The notes beneath the pieces are model-generated. The model was not told the DNA's origin. It searched no databases and worked only from the letters and a program-made list of their open reading frames with translations. DNA of 6,522 nucleotides from Chloroflexota bacterium (GTDB lineage: Bacteria; Chloroflexota; Limnocylindria; Limnocylindrales; CSP1-4): contig DAIERN010000081.1 of NCBI GenBank assembly GCA_027346765.1, forward strand, positions 1 to 6,522, written 5' to 3'. Positions 1-6,522 of this stretch are shown here, piece by piece. The position numbers and the translations under genes are program-made. Numbering within the stretch: position 1 is the stretch's first letter; every line of letters starts with the position of its first letter.

Positions 1-706
1 GGCCGATGGTTGCGACCGCCGCCGGCGTGCCCCCCACGCGCCGCTGGCCGTTGTCGCCCAGGAAGATCGTGCCCGTGCCGCGGACGATGACCGTCTCGTC
101 GGACATGGCCGGCACGTACGCGCCGCCAGCGGTCGAAGAGCCCATTACCAGGGCGATCTGCGGGATGCCCTTCGCTGACATCTGCGCCTGGTTGTAGAAG
201 ATGCGGCCGAAGTGGTCGCGGTCCGGGAAGACCTCGTCCTGGAGCGGCAGGAAAGCGCCGCCCGAGTCGACGAGATAGATGCACGGCAGTCGATTCTGGA
301 GCGCGATCTCCTGGGCGCGGAGATGCTTCTTCACCGTCATGGGGTAGTACGTGCCACCCTTCACCGTTGCGTCGTTGGCGACGATCACTGCGTCCACGCC
401 CGACACCTTGCCGATGCCCGTGACCATGCCCGCGCCGGGCGCCTCGTTGTCGTACATGCCCGTCGCTGCGAGCGGGCTCAATTCGAGGAAGGGGGCGCCC
501 GGGTCGAGCAGATGCTCGATGCGTTCGCGGACCGGGAGCTTGCCGCGCTCGCGGTGTCTTGCGATGGAGCGTTCGTCGCCGGCCGCGCCGCGCTCGCTCA
601 CCGCGTTCGTCCTGGCCCGCAGCTCCTCGACGAGCGCGGTCATCGCCGCGCTGTTCTTGCGCGCCTCTTCACTGTCCGCGTCAACGCGCGTCGTCAGTAC
701 CGCCAC
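1..706 (-). CDS. Methylcrotonyl-CoA carboxylase-type carboxyltransferase beta subunit, partial (3' end missing)
   Basis: Biotin-dependent acyl-CoA carboxyltransferase subunit. It moves the carboxyl group from carboxybiotin to an acyl-CoA, most likely 3-methylcrotonyl-CoA in leucine breakdown, in the cytoplasm with a biotin-carrying alpha subunit not seen here. The GTG start at 706 is chosen because the family N-terminus ([15 protein letters not shown]) begins at once. Family landmarks in order are [17 protein letters not shown] (~54-70), [20 protein letters not shown] (111-130), [20 protein letters not shown] (140-159), [14 protein letters not shown] (160-173) and [16 protein letters not shown] (189-204). 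The long run through [10 protein letters not shown] favours methylcrotonyl-CoA over propionyl-CoA carboxylase; geranyl-CoA carboxylase remains possible. Only 235 of an expected ~530 residues are present. Residues 1-217 fit the family, but 218-235 do not (the usual GGPPLVKAATGE is absent). It lies 26 bp after the upstream membrane-protein stop, without a clear Shine-Dalgarno, so co-transcription is likely. Confidence 0.88.
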   Translation of the reverse strand, partial: MAVLTTRVDADSEEARKNSAAMTALVEELRARTNAVSERGAAGDERSIARHRERGKLPVRERIEHLLDPGAPFLELSPLAATGMYDNEAPGAGMVTGIGKVSGVDAVIVANDATVKGGTYYPMTVKKHLRAQEIALQNRLPCIYLVDSGGAFLPLQDEVFPDRDHFGRIFYNQAQMSAKGIPQIALVMGSSTAGGAYVPAMSDETVIVRGTGTIFLGDNGQRRVGGTPAAVATIG

Positions 707-732
707 GCGTCGCAGTGTATTGACCGGTTGCG

Positions 733-3144
733 CTAACCCTCGGCCGGCGCTTCGCCCGGTCGATCGCCGCCTCTCTTCGCGGGGCGATAGCGGAAGTAGG
801 CCCAGGTCCCGAACGACACGATGCCGAACCCGACCAGGAAGGTGACCCCGATGATCGTCGGCGTGCGCGAGTTGTCGGACAGGTAGCCGTTGGCCGGGTC
901 GATCAGGATCAGCAGATAGCCCATGACCGCCAGGGCAAATACGACGAACCACATGCCGCGCCGCCACTGATAGAGCGGATGGCCTGGCAGGAAGCGCATC
1001 GGCAGCAGGCCCACGGCGAGCGTCTCGATACCGGCCACGACGAACGTCACCAGGACGGTCTGCACGAAGAGCTCGAGCCACGGATCAAACGCGCCCTGCC
1101 GGACGAGCGCCAGCGCCACCCACGCCACAAAGGACAGGGCGAGCAGCCAGGCCGCGGCCAGCCAGGTGCCAACACCCTGGTCGCGCTTGCTGATCTCGGT
1201 CACGAACACGATCGACACGATGAGGCCATACAGGTAGCCCGGCTGGAGGTTGGCCAGCCGCGAGACGACGACGCAGATGATCGCCACGAGCAGCGTCCAC
1301 CACAGCGCCCGCAGCACTCCCCGGTCATGCGCTCGGGACATTCGCCCGTGGTAGATGCGGAGGGGCAGGTCGAAGGCCGCCGTGATGAACAACAGGCCGA
1401 CCATCAGCCCAAGGAACAACGCGAGCGACATCGGGTCCAGGCCGAATGATGGGCTGAGAAAGCCGTACACGAGGGCCGACAGACCGATGAAGATCCAGAC
1501 ACCGAACCGGCCTGCCAGCAGCCTTGTCAGCCAGCGCCTCACTCCACCCAGCGGGCCTTTGGCGACGCGGTCAACCAGGGAATTCCAACGGCGCTTGAGG
1601 CCGCCGATCCAGCCCTGGATCTCCTCGTAGTTCTCCTCGACGGTCTTGTTGAAGAGCGTCCCCGGGAACGGCACGAGGAAGGCGATGAGCAGGGCAAGCA
1701 GGCTCATGCCGCCCAGCGTCCCCAGATCCAGGCCGCCGGCCGTCTGAGTCGGCGATTGCAGGTGCTGGGGCCAGGTGATCACCCCGTTGGGCGATGGTGT
1801 CGGGCTGAGCGGGGTGGGCGCGGCAGTAGGCGCGGCGGTTGGGGCGGCCGTCGGCTCTGGTGTCGGCGCAGGTGTGGGCGGTGCCGATGGTGTTGGCGTG
1901 GGGGTTGCAGTCGGAGCCGCGGTGGGTGTGGGGCTGGCCAACAGGGTGGGGCTGGCCGTGGCGGTCGGGGTAGGCGTGGCGGTCGGTGTCGCGGTTGGCT
2001 TGGGCGAGGCAGTGGGTGTGGGACTTGGCGTCTTGGTTGGAGTCGGCGACGGGGTGGCAGCTGCCGTAATTGTGTAGTGGGCACGACCAAGGTCAAGCGT
2101 GTCGCAGCCGCTCGGCTTGAAGGTGGTGGGTTGGCTGCACGCGAGCACGTCATAGTCGCCAGCCGCGCCCGACGCGGTGAACGTGTACGGCCCGAATGTG
2201 CCGTCGGGATCCATTGACTTGGGGGTTCCGGGCAGGATCTCGACCCAGCGGCTGTCGCCTAGCTTGGCGTCCCTTGGACCGAAGAACAGATAGAGCGGGT
2301 AGTTCCCAAAGAATCCCGAGCCCGAAACATCCACCGTATCGCCCGAGTTGCCTGAGGGCTTGCTGAGCTTTACCTCGGGCGGGAGCACAGTGAAGCTCTT
2401 CACGACAGTGTCGCGCGCCGCGCATCCCCCAGCCTCTGGGCCGGCATATGGGACGTTGCAGATCTGGATCTTGTATGTGCCGGGCTCAACCCCGGGCACG
2501 CTGAAGCCACCGGGGAGGCTCCAGCTCGATGTACTCGGGTAGAAGCCGCCCGACAGGTCGATCGCGCTGCCGGCCGGGTCCCACGTGATGCGCACTTCCT
2601 CATCGGCGTTGCCCGGCGACCACCCCGAGCCGTCGATGGTTACGTTGTCGAACGGCCGGCCCTGAGTTTTGCCCAGGGTGGCGATCCCCTTCTTGACGAC
2701 GAATGTCTGCGTGGGAGCGCAGATCTCGGAGCTGGTGGCGCCGATCGTGGTCGCACACACCGTGATGCTGTGGCTGCCAGGGCGAACCGGGACTGTGTTC
2801 TCGTCGTACAGCGGCACTTCGGTGTCGAAGCTGAAGTCGCCTGTGCGCTGGACAGTTGAGGGAGTATCGATTGACATCTGATGCGCCGAATCGTGCTGGC
2901 TGGCATTGGCCGCGTCCCAGTACGCCACGGCGTCGTTGAAGGCCGCCGTTGCCGTGCCGTCCAGCAAATCGCCCTGCAGGTGAATCGGCGTCTGCGCCTC
3001 GGCGCCAGGTGGGGGAAAGTAGGATCGCGTTCCTTTAACCGGCGAAACGGACAGGCTGCTGGCCAGGACGATGCCGCCGGCGACGACAAGCACCAGCCCA
3101 AGCGCAAGGAATGTGGCAAATAGACGGCGTCGTTGCGCTGTCAT
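733..3144 (-). CDS. Large surface-exposed membrane protein: three Ig-like domains, Pro/Thr stalk, FGLLP-type multi-helix membrane domain
   Basis: 803 residues, function unknown. Start: ATG at 3144, because a basic stretch (TAQRRR) and a hydrophobic helix (~8-30, signal or anchor) follow at once. The frame stays open further upstream, but that extension runs antisense into pdxS. Residues ~35-360 form three similar beta-rich segments, each closing with a PG-x-Y-like strand and a cysteine pair (130/142, 229/241, 336/347). Glycine-rich strand openings such as [12 protein letters not shown] (~168) and VDVSGSGF (~271) recall Ig-like/IPT folds. Residues ~361-453 are a Pro/Thr/Ala stalk. The rest has about nine membrane helices (~475-494, 545-566, 571-592, 612-629, 635-650, 658-681, 689-715, 730-748, 763-786). 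Conserved-looking motifs are [17 protein letters not shown] (493-509), [15 protein letters not shown] (628-642) and [11 protein letters not shown] (711-721). From memory these match proteins annotated as FGLLP motif-containing membrane proteins. The beta domains are probably displayed outside the membrane. No enzyme motif is seen. Confidence 0.85.
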   Translation of the reverse strand: MTAQRRRLFATFLALGLVLVVAGGIVLASSLSVSPVKGTRSYFPPPGAEAQTPIHLQGDLLDGTATAAFNDAVAYWDAANASQHDSAHQMSIDTPSTVQRTGDFSFDTEVPLYDENTVPVRPGSHSITVCATTIGATSSEICAPTQTFVVKKGIATLGKTQGRPFDNVTIDGSGWSPGNADEEVRITWDPAGSAIDLSGGFYPSTSSWSLPGGFSVPGVEPGTYKIQICNVPYAGPEAGGCAARDTVVKSFTVLPPEVKLSKPSGNSGDTVDVSGSGFFGNYPLYLFFGPRDAKLGDSRWVEILPGTPKSMDPDGTFGPYTFTASGAAGDYDVLACSQPTTFKPSGCDTLDLGRAHYTITAAATPSPTPTKTPSPTPTASPKPTATPTATPTPTATASPTLLASPTPTAAPTATPTPTPSAPPTPAPTPEPTAAPTAAPTAAPTPLSPTPSPNGVITWPQHLQSPTQTAGGLDLGTLGGMSLLALLIAFLVPFPGTLFNKTVEENYEEIQGWIGGLKRRWNSLVDRVAKGPLGGVRRWLTRLLAGRFGVWIFIGLSALVYGFLSPSFGLDPMSLALFLGLMVGLLFITAAFDLPLRIYHGRMSRAHDRGVLRALWWTLLVAIICVVVSRLANLQPGYLYGLIVSIVFVTEISKRDQGVGTWLAAAWLLALSFVAWVALALVRQGAFDPWLELFVQTVLVTFVVAGIETLAVGLLPMRFLPGHPLYQWRRGMWFVVFALAVMGYLLILIDPANGYLSDNSRTPTIIGVTFLVGFGIVSFGTWAYFRYRPAKRGGDRPGEAPAEG
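1786..2064 (-). repeat. Low-complexity Pro/Thr/Ala/Ser stalk-coding region
   Basis: This stretch encodes residues ~361-453 of the membrane protein, almost entirely Pro, Thr, Ala and Ser, with units such as [13 protein letters not shown] and SPTPT. Such segments usually form extended, protease-resistant and often O-glycosylated linkers between an outer domain and the membrane; that role is inferred. The DNA is strand-biased (G/T-rich on the plus strand) and opens several long stop-free frames in other registers that are not genes. Confidence 0.9.
1817..1852 (-). repeat. Three imperfect tandem 12-bp units (TAAP x3)
   Basis: Within the stalk region, three adjacent 12-bp units (1817-1828, 1829-1840, 1841-1852) read on the plus strand as GGCGCGGCAGTA, GGCGCGGCGGTT and GGGGCGGCCGTC. 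They encode [12 protein letters not shown] at about residues 432-443. Twelve is a multiple of three, so gain or loss of a unit would keep the frame and only change stalk length. Confidence 0.8.
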
Positions 3145-3316
3145 GACGGGTGCGATGTCCTGGTTCCCCTCAGGGCCTGCGTGGCCCACGCGCGCCGCAG
3201 CGGTGAGTGCGCAATGGTGCCACGACTGGGGCCGCGAGGGAAGTCCCGCGCGCCGGTGAGATAATCGCCGCTCAGCGGAACCCCACTCCGCGCGCATTGA
3301 GGTTGCCACGAGCAGC
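3145..3316. other. Divergent intergenic region between the membrane protein gene and pdxS
   Basis: 172 bp separating two outward-facing start codons. It holds an extended -10 element on the plus strand (3257-3265) and a short perfect palindrome, GCGTGGCCCACGC, at 3179-3191 (6-bp arms, one central base). It also holds a 5-bp hairpin, GCGGA/TCCGC (3275-3279 with 3287-3291), in the predicted pdxS leader. No convincing minus-strand promoter for the membrane protein is visible. No known riboswitch fold was recognised. The hairpin is too small and lacks a T-run, so it is not a terminator. Confidence 0.7.
3257..3265 (+). promoter_or_regulatory. Candidate extended -10 promoter for pdxST operon
   Basis: TGAGATAAT combines an upstream TG, one spacer base and GATAAT, a five-of-six match to the sigma-70 -10 consensus, in otherwise very GC-rich DNA. 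At a 17-bp spacing the -35 position reads AGGGAA (3237-3242), a poor match, which fits an extended -10 promoter. The start point would be near 3272, giving a leader of about 45 nt before the GTG of pdxS. Confidence 0.45.
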
Positions 3317-4204
3317 GTGAGCGAAGAGAAGTCGACCTGGACGACCAAGAAGGGCCTCGCCCAGATGCTCAAGGGCGGCGTGATCATGGACGTCGTCACG
3401 GCCGAGCACGCCAAGATCGCCGAGGACGCCGGCGCCGTCGCCGTGATGGCGCTCGAGCGCGTGCCGGCAGACATCCGCGCGGCTGGTGGCGTGGCGCGCA
3501 TGAGCGATCCGCTGCTGATCACCCAGATCATGGAGTCCGTCAGCATCCCGGTCATGGCCAAGGCGCGCATCGGCCATTTCGTCGAAGCGCAGGTCCTGGA
3601 GGCGCTGGGCGTGGACTACATCGATGAGTCCGAGGTCCTCACGCCGGCTGACGAGGAGCACCACATCGACAAGCACCAGTTCAAGGTGCCGTTCGTGTGC
3701 GGCTGCCGCGACCTGGGTGAGGCGCTCCGCCGGATCAGCGAGGGCGCCGCGATGATCCGCACCAAGGGCGAGGCCGGCACGGGCAACATCGTCGAGGCGG
3801 TGCGCCACATCCGCGCCGTCCACAGCGGCATTCGCTCCCTCCAGAACATGCGCCAGGACGAGCTATTCGTGGCGGCCAAGGAGCTGCGCGCGCCGCTCGA
3901 CCTGGTTCAGGACGTCGCCCGGAACGGCAAGCTGCCGGTCGTCAACTTCGTCGCCGGCGGCATCTCGACCCCGGCTGACGCGGCGCTGGCGATGCAGCTG
4001 GGCGCGGAAGGCGTGTTCGTCGGCAGCGGCATCTTCAAGAGCGAGGAGCCGGCGCGCTTCGCCCGGGCGATCGTCCAGGCGACGACCCACTTCGACAACC
4101 CGCAGATCATCGCCGAGGTCTCGAAGGGCCTGGGCAACCCCATGAAGGGCATCGAGATGAAGACGATCGCGGAGACGGAGCGGCTGGCGGTTCGCGGCTG
4201 GTAG
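3317..4204 (+). CDS. pdxS: Pyridoxal 5'-phosphate synthase, synthase subunit PdxS
   Basis: Builds pyridoxal 5'-phosphate from ribose 5-phosphate (or ribulose 5-phosphate), glyceraldehyde 3-phosphate and ammonia in the cytoplasm; in characterised homologues PdxS forms a dodecamer of TIM barrels decorated by PdxT. The 295-residue length is typical. Conserved segments are KGGVIMDVV (19-27), [19 protein letters not shown] (44-62), [11 protein letters not shown] (77-87), [14 protein letters not shown] (100-113), [11 protein letters not shown] (126-136), [14 protein letters not shown] (148-161) and [14 protein letters not shown] near 230-243. Catalytic residues aligned from Bacillus PdxS (Asp24, Lys81, Lys149) are Asp25, Lys82 and Lys150 here. 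The start is GTG at 3317: the length fits, and no ATG lies nearer the conserved core. A GAGG at 3299-3302 is 14 nt away, rather far for a Shine-Dalgarno. It is the first gene of a plus-strand operon; pdxT follows after 5 nt. Confidence 0.98.
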   Translation: MSEEKSTWTTKKGLAQMLKGGVIMDVVTAEHAKIAEDAGAVAVMALERVPADIRAAGGVARMSDPLLITQIMESVSIPVMAKARIGHFVEAQVLEALGVDYIDESEVLTPADEEHHIDKHQFKVPFVCGCRDLGEALRRISEGAAMIRTKGEAGTGNIVEAVRHIRAVHSGIRSLQNMRQDELFVAAKELRAPLDLVQDVARNGKLPVVNFVAGGISTPADAALAMQLGAEGVFVGSGIFKSEEPARFARAIVQATTHFDNPQIIAEVSKGLGNPMKGIEMKTIAETERLAVRGW

Positions 4205-4209
4205 CGGAC

Positions 4210-4866
4210 ATGACCCAAGCTGAGCGGCCGGTGCGCATCGGCGTGCTCGCGGTCCAGGGCGCCTTCGCCGAGCACATCGCGGTCCTGCGCGAGATCGGCG
4301 TCGAGGCCGTGCCGGTGCGGCTCCCGTCTGACCTTGACGGGCTGGCGGGGTTGATCCTGCCCGGCGGCGAGAGCACCGCGATCCGCAAGCTGATCGACAC
4401 CTGGGCGCTGCGCAAGCCCATCCTCGATCTCGCGCAGCGGGGTGCGCCCATGTTTGGGACGTGCGCCGGCATGATCCTGCTGTCGGACGAGATCAGCGAT
4501 GGCGACGCGCCGGTGTTCCCGCTGCTGGACATCACCGTCAAGCGCAACGCCTTTGGCCGGCAGCTCGATTCGTTCGAATCGGAGCTGAGCGTGCCCGTCC
4601 TGGGCGACAGGCCGGTCCACGCGGTCTTCATCCGCGCGCCCATCGTCGAGCGTGTTGGCGAGGGCGTGGACGTACTTGCACAGCTCGACGACGGGCGCGT
4701 CGTCGCCGTGCGCCAGGGCAACGTCATCGCCACGGCCTTCCACCCCGAATTGGCCGGCGAGACGCGCTTCCACCGGCTCGTCGCGACCATGGCTGCCGAG
4801 TACGCCGAGCCCGGCGAAGGCTCTGCGCGGCGGCCGCATCCCATCCGGCGGGCGCGCGGCAATTGA
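4210..4866 (+). CDS. pdxT: Pyridoxal 5'-phosphate synthase, glutaminase subunit PdxT
   Basis: Class I glutamine amidotransferase that hydrolyses glutamine and channels ammonia into PdxS. 218 residues. Motifs: VLAVQGAFAEH (12-22), LILPGGEST (48-56), the nucleophile elbow MFGTCAGMILL with Cys85, RNAFGRQLDSFE (112-123), FIRAP (140-144), and AFHPEL with His178 and Glu180. The triad matches Cys79/His170/Glu172 of the Bacillus enzyme, so the protein should be active. The ATG at 4210 lies 5 nt after the pdxS stop without a strong Shine-Dalgarno, suggesting translational coupling. After the last family-like helix (~residue 198) there is a basic, Arg/Pro-rich tail of about 20 residues (SARRPHPIRRARGN) beyond the usual end; its role is unknown. 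Confidence 0.97.
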   Translation: MTQAERPVRIGVLAVQGAFAEHIAVLREIGVEAVPVRLPSDLDGLAGLILPGGESTAIRKLIDTWALRKPILDLAQRGAPMFGTCAGMILLSDEISDGDAPVFPLLDITVKRNAFGRQLDSFESELSVPVLGDRPVHAVFIRAPIVERVGEGVDVLAQLDDGRVVAVRQGNVIATAFHPELAGETRFHRLVATMAAEYAEPGEGSARRPHPIRRARGN

Positions 4867-4900
4867 CAGAGCGCCTCAGGTGATCCAGCCGCGCCGGACG

Positions 4901-5989
4901 ATGACGGGGCGCGGCGGTCGAGTGCGCGCCGCGCGGCTGACTGACCTCGCTGCCCTGAGTGAGCTGTCGCGCCTCTCGCACGGCGCCGATGGCACGAGCG
5001 GCCCGGAGAGCGGGCCGGCGACGGGCCGGATGCGCACCCTGGGTCTGCCGGTCAGCAGCGGTCACATTGGTGTGTTCACGCTGTTCCGGCTGCCGCTGGG
5101 CGCGTTCCTGCCGGGCGATCAGCTGTATGTGTACGAGGACGGCGGCCACGTCACCGGGCTGGCGCGGGTCGAGCACGAGAGCATCCGCGACGAATTCACG
5201 ATCGTCGAGCTCGACGCGGTCGACGACGGCACCGCCGGCGACATCCGCTTCCGGCTCGTCCAGCACCTGCTGCGCGACGCCGCCAAGCGCGGCGGGCTGC
5301 GCTTCCACGTGGCGTGCGCCGACGAGGGCGGCAACGTCGAGCTGTTCATGCAGGCGGGCTTCGCGCGCTACGGCGAGGAGCGATTGCTCTACCGGCCGCC
5401 GGACCAGCCCTACACCGAACCAATGACTCCGCAAGATGCCGCACAGCGCGGGATTCGCGCCGTGGAACCAGTCGATGCACTCGAGCTGGACCGGCTGTAT
5501 CGCGCCGCGACTCCCGCGCCGGTGGTGCGCCTGGAGGACTACCGCCTGCCCGATTGGGAGCGGCAGGGCAACCACTGGCGCGTGCCGCGCTCAGCGCTCA
5601 CGCCGCTGCTGCGCTTCGCTGATGTCGACGCGTTCGTGCAGGCCTCGCCCAGGGGAGCTGAGCTGCTCGCCTTTTGCCAGATCGGCGTGGCCAAAGCCGA
5701 CCAGCCCGACTACCTCCGGGTCATCAGCCGGCCCGAGCACGACCCGACCGACCTGATCGCCTTCGGACTGTCCGCCATCAACGAGCAGATCAGGCGCCGC
5801 CGGCTCGATCGGGCGCGGCTCCACCGCTCCGATCGGGGCGTGGCCAGCGCGGTGCGCAGTTACGAGTCCCCGTTAGATCGTCGACTGGCGGAGAATGGTT
5901 TCAACAGCCTCGCCGTGGTATCGCTGCTTATGCGGGAGGTAGCTCAACGCGTGAAGGAACCTGCGCTCGTCCCAGTGGGCATCAGATGA
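4901..5989 (+). CDS. GNAT-like acetyltransferase fold protein, two-lobed, substrate unknown
   Basis: 362 residues from the ATG at 4901. Alternatives are an in-frame GTG at 4880 and a GTG at 4922, which would open directly with the first strand (VRAARLTDLAAL). An AGGTGA at 4878-4883 is 17 nt from the ATG, so the start is uncertain. The N-terminal lobe (~7-165) has the GNAT order: RVRAARLTDLAALSELSR helix region, YVYEDGGHVTGLARVE strand pair (77-91), IVELDAVDDG strand (101-110), then a long helix and FMQAGFARYGEERLLYR (149-165), like the C-terminal GNAT motif. The C-terminal lobe (~184-350) repeats this loosely: IRAVEPVDALELDRLYRAA, AFCQIG (257-262), and LAENGFNSLAVVSLLMRE (329-346). The acetyl-CoA pyrophosphate loop (Q/R-x-x-G-x-G/A) is not intact in either lobe, so catalysis is doubtful. 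It sits 34 bp after pdxT, and its stop overlaps the next start. No membrane segments or signal peptide. Confidence 0.75.
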   Translation: MTGRGGRVRAARLTDLAALSELSRLSHGADGTSGPESGPATGRMRTLGLPVSSGHIGVFTLFRLPLGAFLPGDQLYVYEDGGHVTGLARVEHESIRDEFTIVELDAVDDGTAGDIRFRLVQHLLRDAAKRGGLRFHVACADEGGNVELFMQAGFARYGEERLLYRPPDQPYTEPMTPQDAAQRGIRAVEPVDALELDRLYRAATPAPVVRLEDYRLPDWERQGNHWRVPRSALTPLLRFADVDAFVQASPRGAELLAFCQIGVAKADQPDYLRVISRPEHDPTDLIAFGLSAINEQIRRRRLDRARLHRSDRGVASAVRSYESPLDRRLAENGFNSLAVVSLLMREVAQRVKEPALVPVGIR

Positions 5990-6522
5990 CCGACCGAAAC
6001 GACCGACCAGACGACACCGCCGCCCCCGACCTGGAGGCTTTGCTTGTCGCGCTGCCGCCTGAGATTGCCGACCGCCTGCGTGCGCTGCCGCCTGAGCGCG
6101 ACCTGATCGAGGTCGTGATGGACCTTGGCCGGCCACCGGAGGCGCGCTTCGGCGGTGGCGGCGAGGAGGTTCTGCTCCCGCGCGAGGTGTCCGAAGAAGA
6201 CATCCAGTACGTCGTCGACCACATCGGCTCGTTCGGCGAGGACAACCGCGCGGGCATCGAGCGCACGCTCCACCGCATCAGCGCCATCCGCAATCGAAGC
6301 GGCAAGATCGTTGGTTTGACGGCGCGCATCGGTCGCGCCGTGTTCGGCACGATCGAGATCGTCAAGGACCTGGTCGAGTCGGGCAAGAGCGTCCTGATCA
6401 TGGGCCGGCCGGGCATCGGTAAGACGACGATGCTGCGTGAGGCGGCGCGCGTCCTCGCCGACGAGCTGGACAAGCGCGTGGTCGTCGTGGACACGAGCAA
6501 CGAGATCGCCGGCGACGGCGAC
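5986..6522 (+). CDS. Ycf45/SpoIIIAA-like P-loop ATPase, partial (3' end beyond window)
   Basis: First 179 residues of an AAA-type ATPase related to plastid/cyanobacterial Ycf45 and to the sporulation ATPase SpoIIIAA; full-length relatives often carry a C-terminal R3H nucleic-acid-binding domain, which would lie outside the window. Visible: LEALLVALPPEIADRLRALP (16-35), DLIEVVMDLGRPPEARF (39-55), DNRAGIERTLHRISAIRNR (86-104), GLTARIGRAVFGTIEIVKDL (110-129), Walker A GRPGIGKTT (140-148) with Lys146, and VVVVDTSNEIAGDGD (165-179). The Walker B segment should follow just past the edge. The 60-residue lead before the conserved core has a weakly conserved, Asp-rich start. ATG 5986 overlaps the preceding stop as ATGA, implying translational coupling. 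Cytoplasmic; precise role unknown. A SpoIIIAA proper is unlikely, because IERTLHRISAIRNR and DTSNEIAGDGD are typical of the Ycf45 group. Confidence 0.9.
   Translation, partial: MTDRNDRPDDTAAPDLEALLVALPPEIADRLRALPPERDLIEVVMDLGRPPEARFGGGGEEVLLPREVSEEDIQYVVDHIGSFGEDNRAGIERTLHRISAIRNRSGKIVGLTARIGRAVFGTIEIVKDLVESGKSVLIMGRPGIGKTTMLREAARVLADELDKRVVVVDTSNEIAGDGD

Noticed and set aside
212..845. Plus-strand open frames opposite the carboxyltransferase gene
   Set aside because: The minus strand encodes unmistakable carboxyltransferase motifs over the same bases.
1756..2217. Long plus-strand frames rich in Gly/Val or Gly/Arg over the stalk region
   Set aside because: These are other-frame readings of the Pro/Thr repeat DNA, which lacks stops in several frames. 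Their repetitive composition mirrors the repeat and they have no domain signal.
3275..3291. Hairpin GCGGA/TCCGC as a terminator or riboswitch
   Set aside because: The stem is only 5 bp with a 7-nt loop and no T-run. No known ligand-binding fold is recognisable in a leader of ~45 nt.
3145..3570. Upstream in-frame extension of the membrane protein on the minus strand
   Set aside because: It would run antisense through the first 254 bp of pdxS. The encoded residues lack family character, while the ATG at 3144 is followed at once by a normal basic-plus-hydrophobic N-terminus.
3907..4862. Long minus-strand open frames opposite pdxS/pdxT (up to ~310 codons)
   Set aside because: They are antisense to two certain genes. 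High GC keeps stops rare, and the translations are Arg/Ala/Asp-rich with no recognisable motif.
4652..4900. Extended N-terminus for the GNAT-like protein beginning inside pdxT
   Set aside because: The extra residues are a frame-shifted reading of pdxT. GNAT-like structure begins only after 4901.
4724..5575. Minus-strand open frame of ~283 codons opposite the GNAT-like gene
   Set aside because: It is antisense to a gene with good strand/helix patterning and tight operon spacing. The composition is typical of a GC-driven shadow frame.

Overview
The window is GC-rich, gene-dense bacterial DNA with no RNA gene, insertion sequence, CRISPR array or phage gene that I can recognise. It holds two transcription units that diverge from a 172-bp spacer (3145-3316). 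The sequence does not fix the taxonomy. GC-biased codons, several likely GTG starts, weak Shine-Dalgarno signals, a Pro/Thr-rich surface stalk, a membrane domain I associate with actinobacteria-like bacteria, and a Ycf45-type ATPase next to pdxST together suggest Chloroflexota or a related terrestrial lineage. That placement is inference.

Left arm (minus strand, read right to left). The first gene (3144 to 733) encodes an 803-residue membrane protein. It has an N-terminal signal/anchor helix, three similar beta-rich outer domains each ending in a closely spaced cysteine pair, a ~90-residue Pro/Thr stalk, and a C-terminal bundle of about nine membrane helices carrying a GLLPxRFLPG motif. After 26 bp comes the start of a carboxyltransferase beta subunit gene of the methylcrotonyl-CoA carboxylase type (706 to beyond position 1). 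The window edge truncates it, and its last ~18 visible codons no longer resemble the family.

Right arm (plus strand). pdxS and pdxT (3317-4204 and 4210-4866) encode the two subunits of the deoxyxylulose-5-phosphate-independent pyridoxal 5'-phosphate synthase, with all key catalytic residues visible. After 34 bp follows a two-lobed GNAT-like protein (4901-5989). Its stop overlaps, as ATGA, the start of a Ycf45/SpoIIIAA-like P-loop ATPase gene (5986 to beyond 6522). Tight spacing suggests one operon. A candidate extended -10 promoter lies at 3257-3265.

The PLP synthase and the carboxylase are well understood. The least described elements are the membrane protein with its cysteine-hairpin ectodomain, and the GNAT-like/Ycf45-like pair downstream of pdxST. 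I do not see clear evidence of a wholly new system such as a defence island or a novel mobile element.
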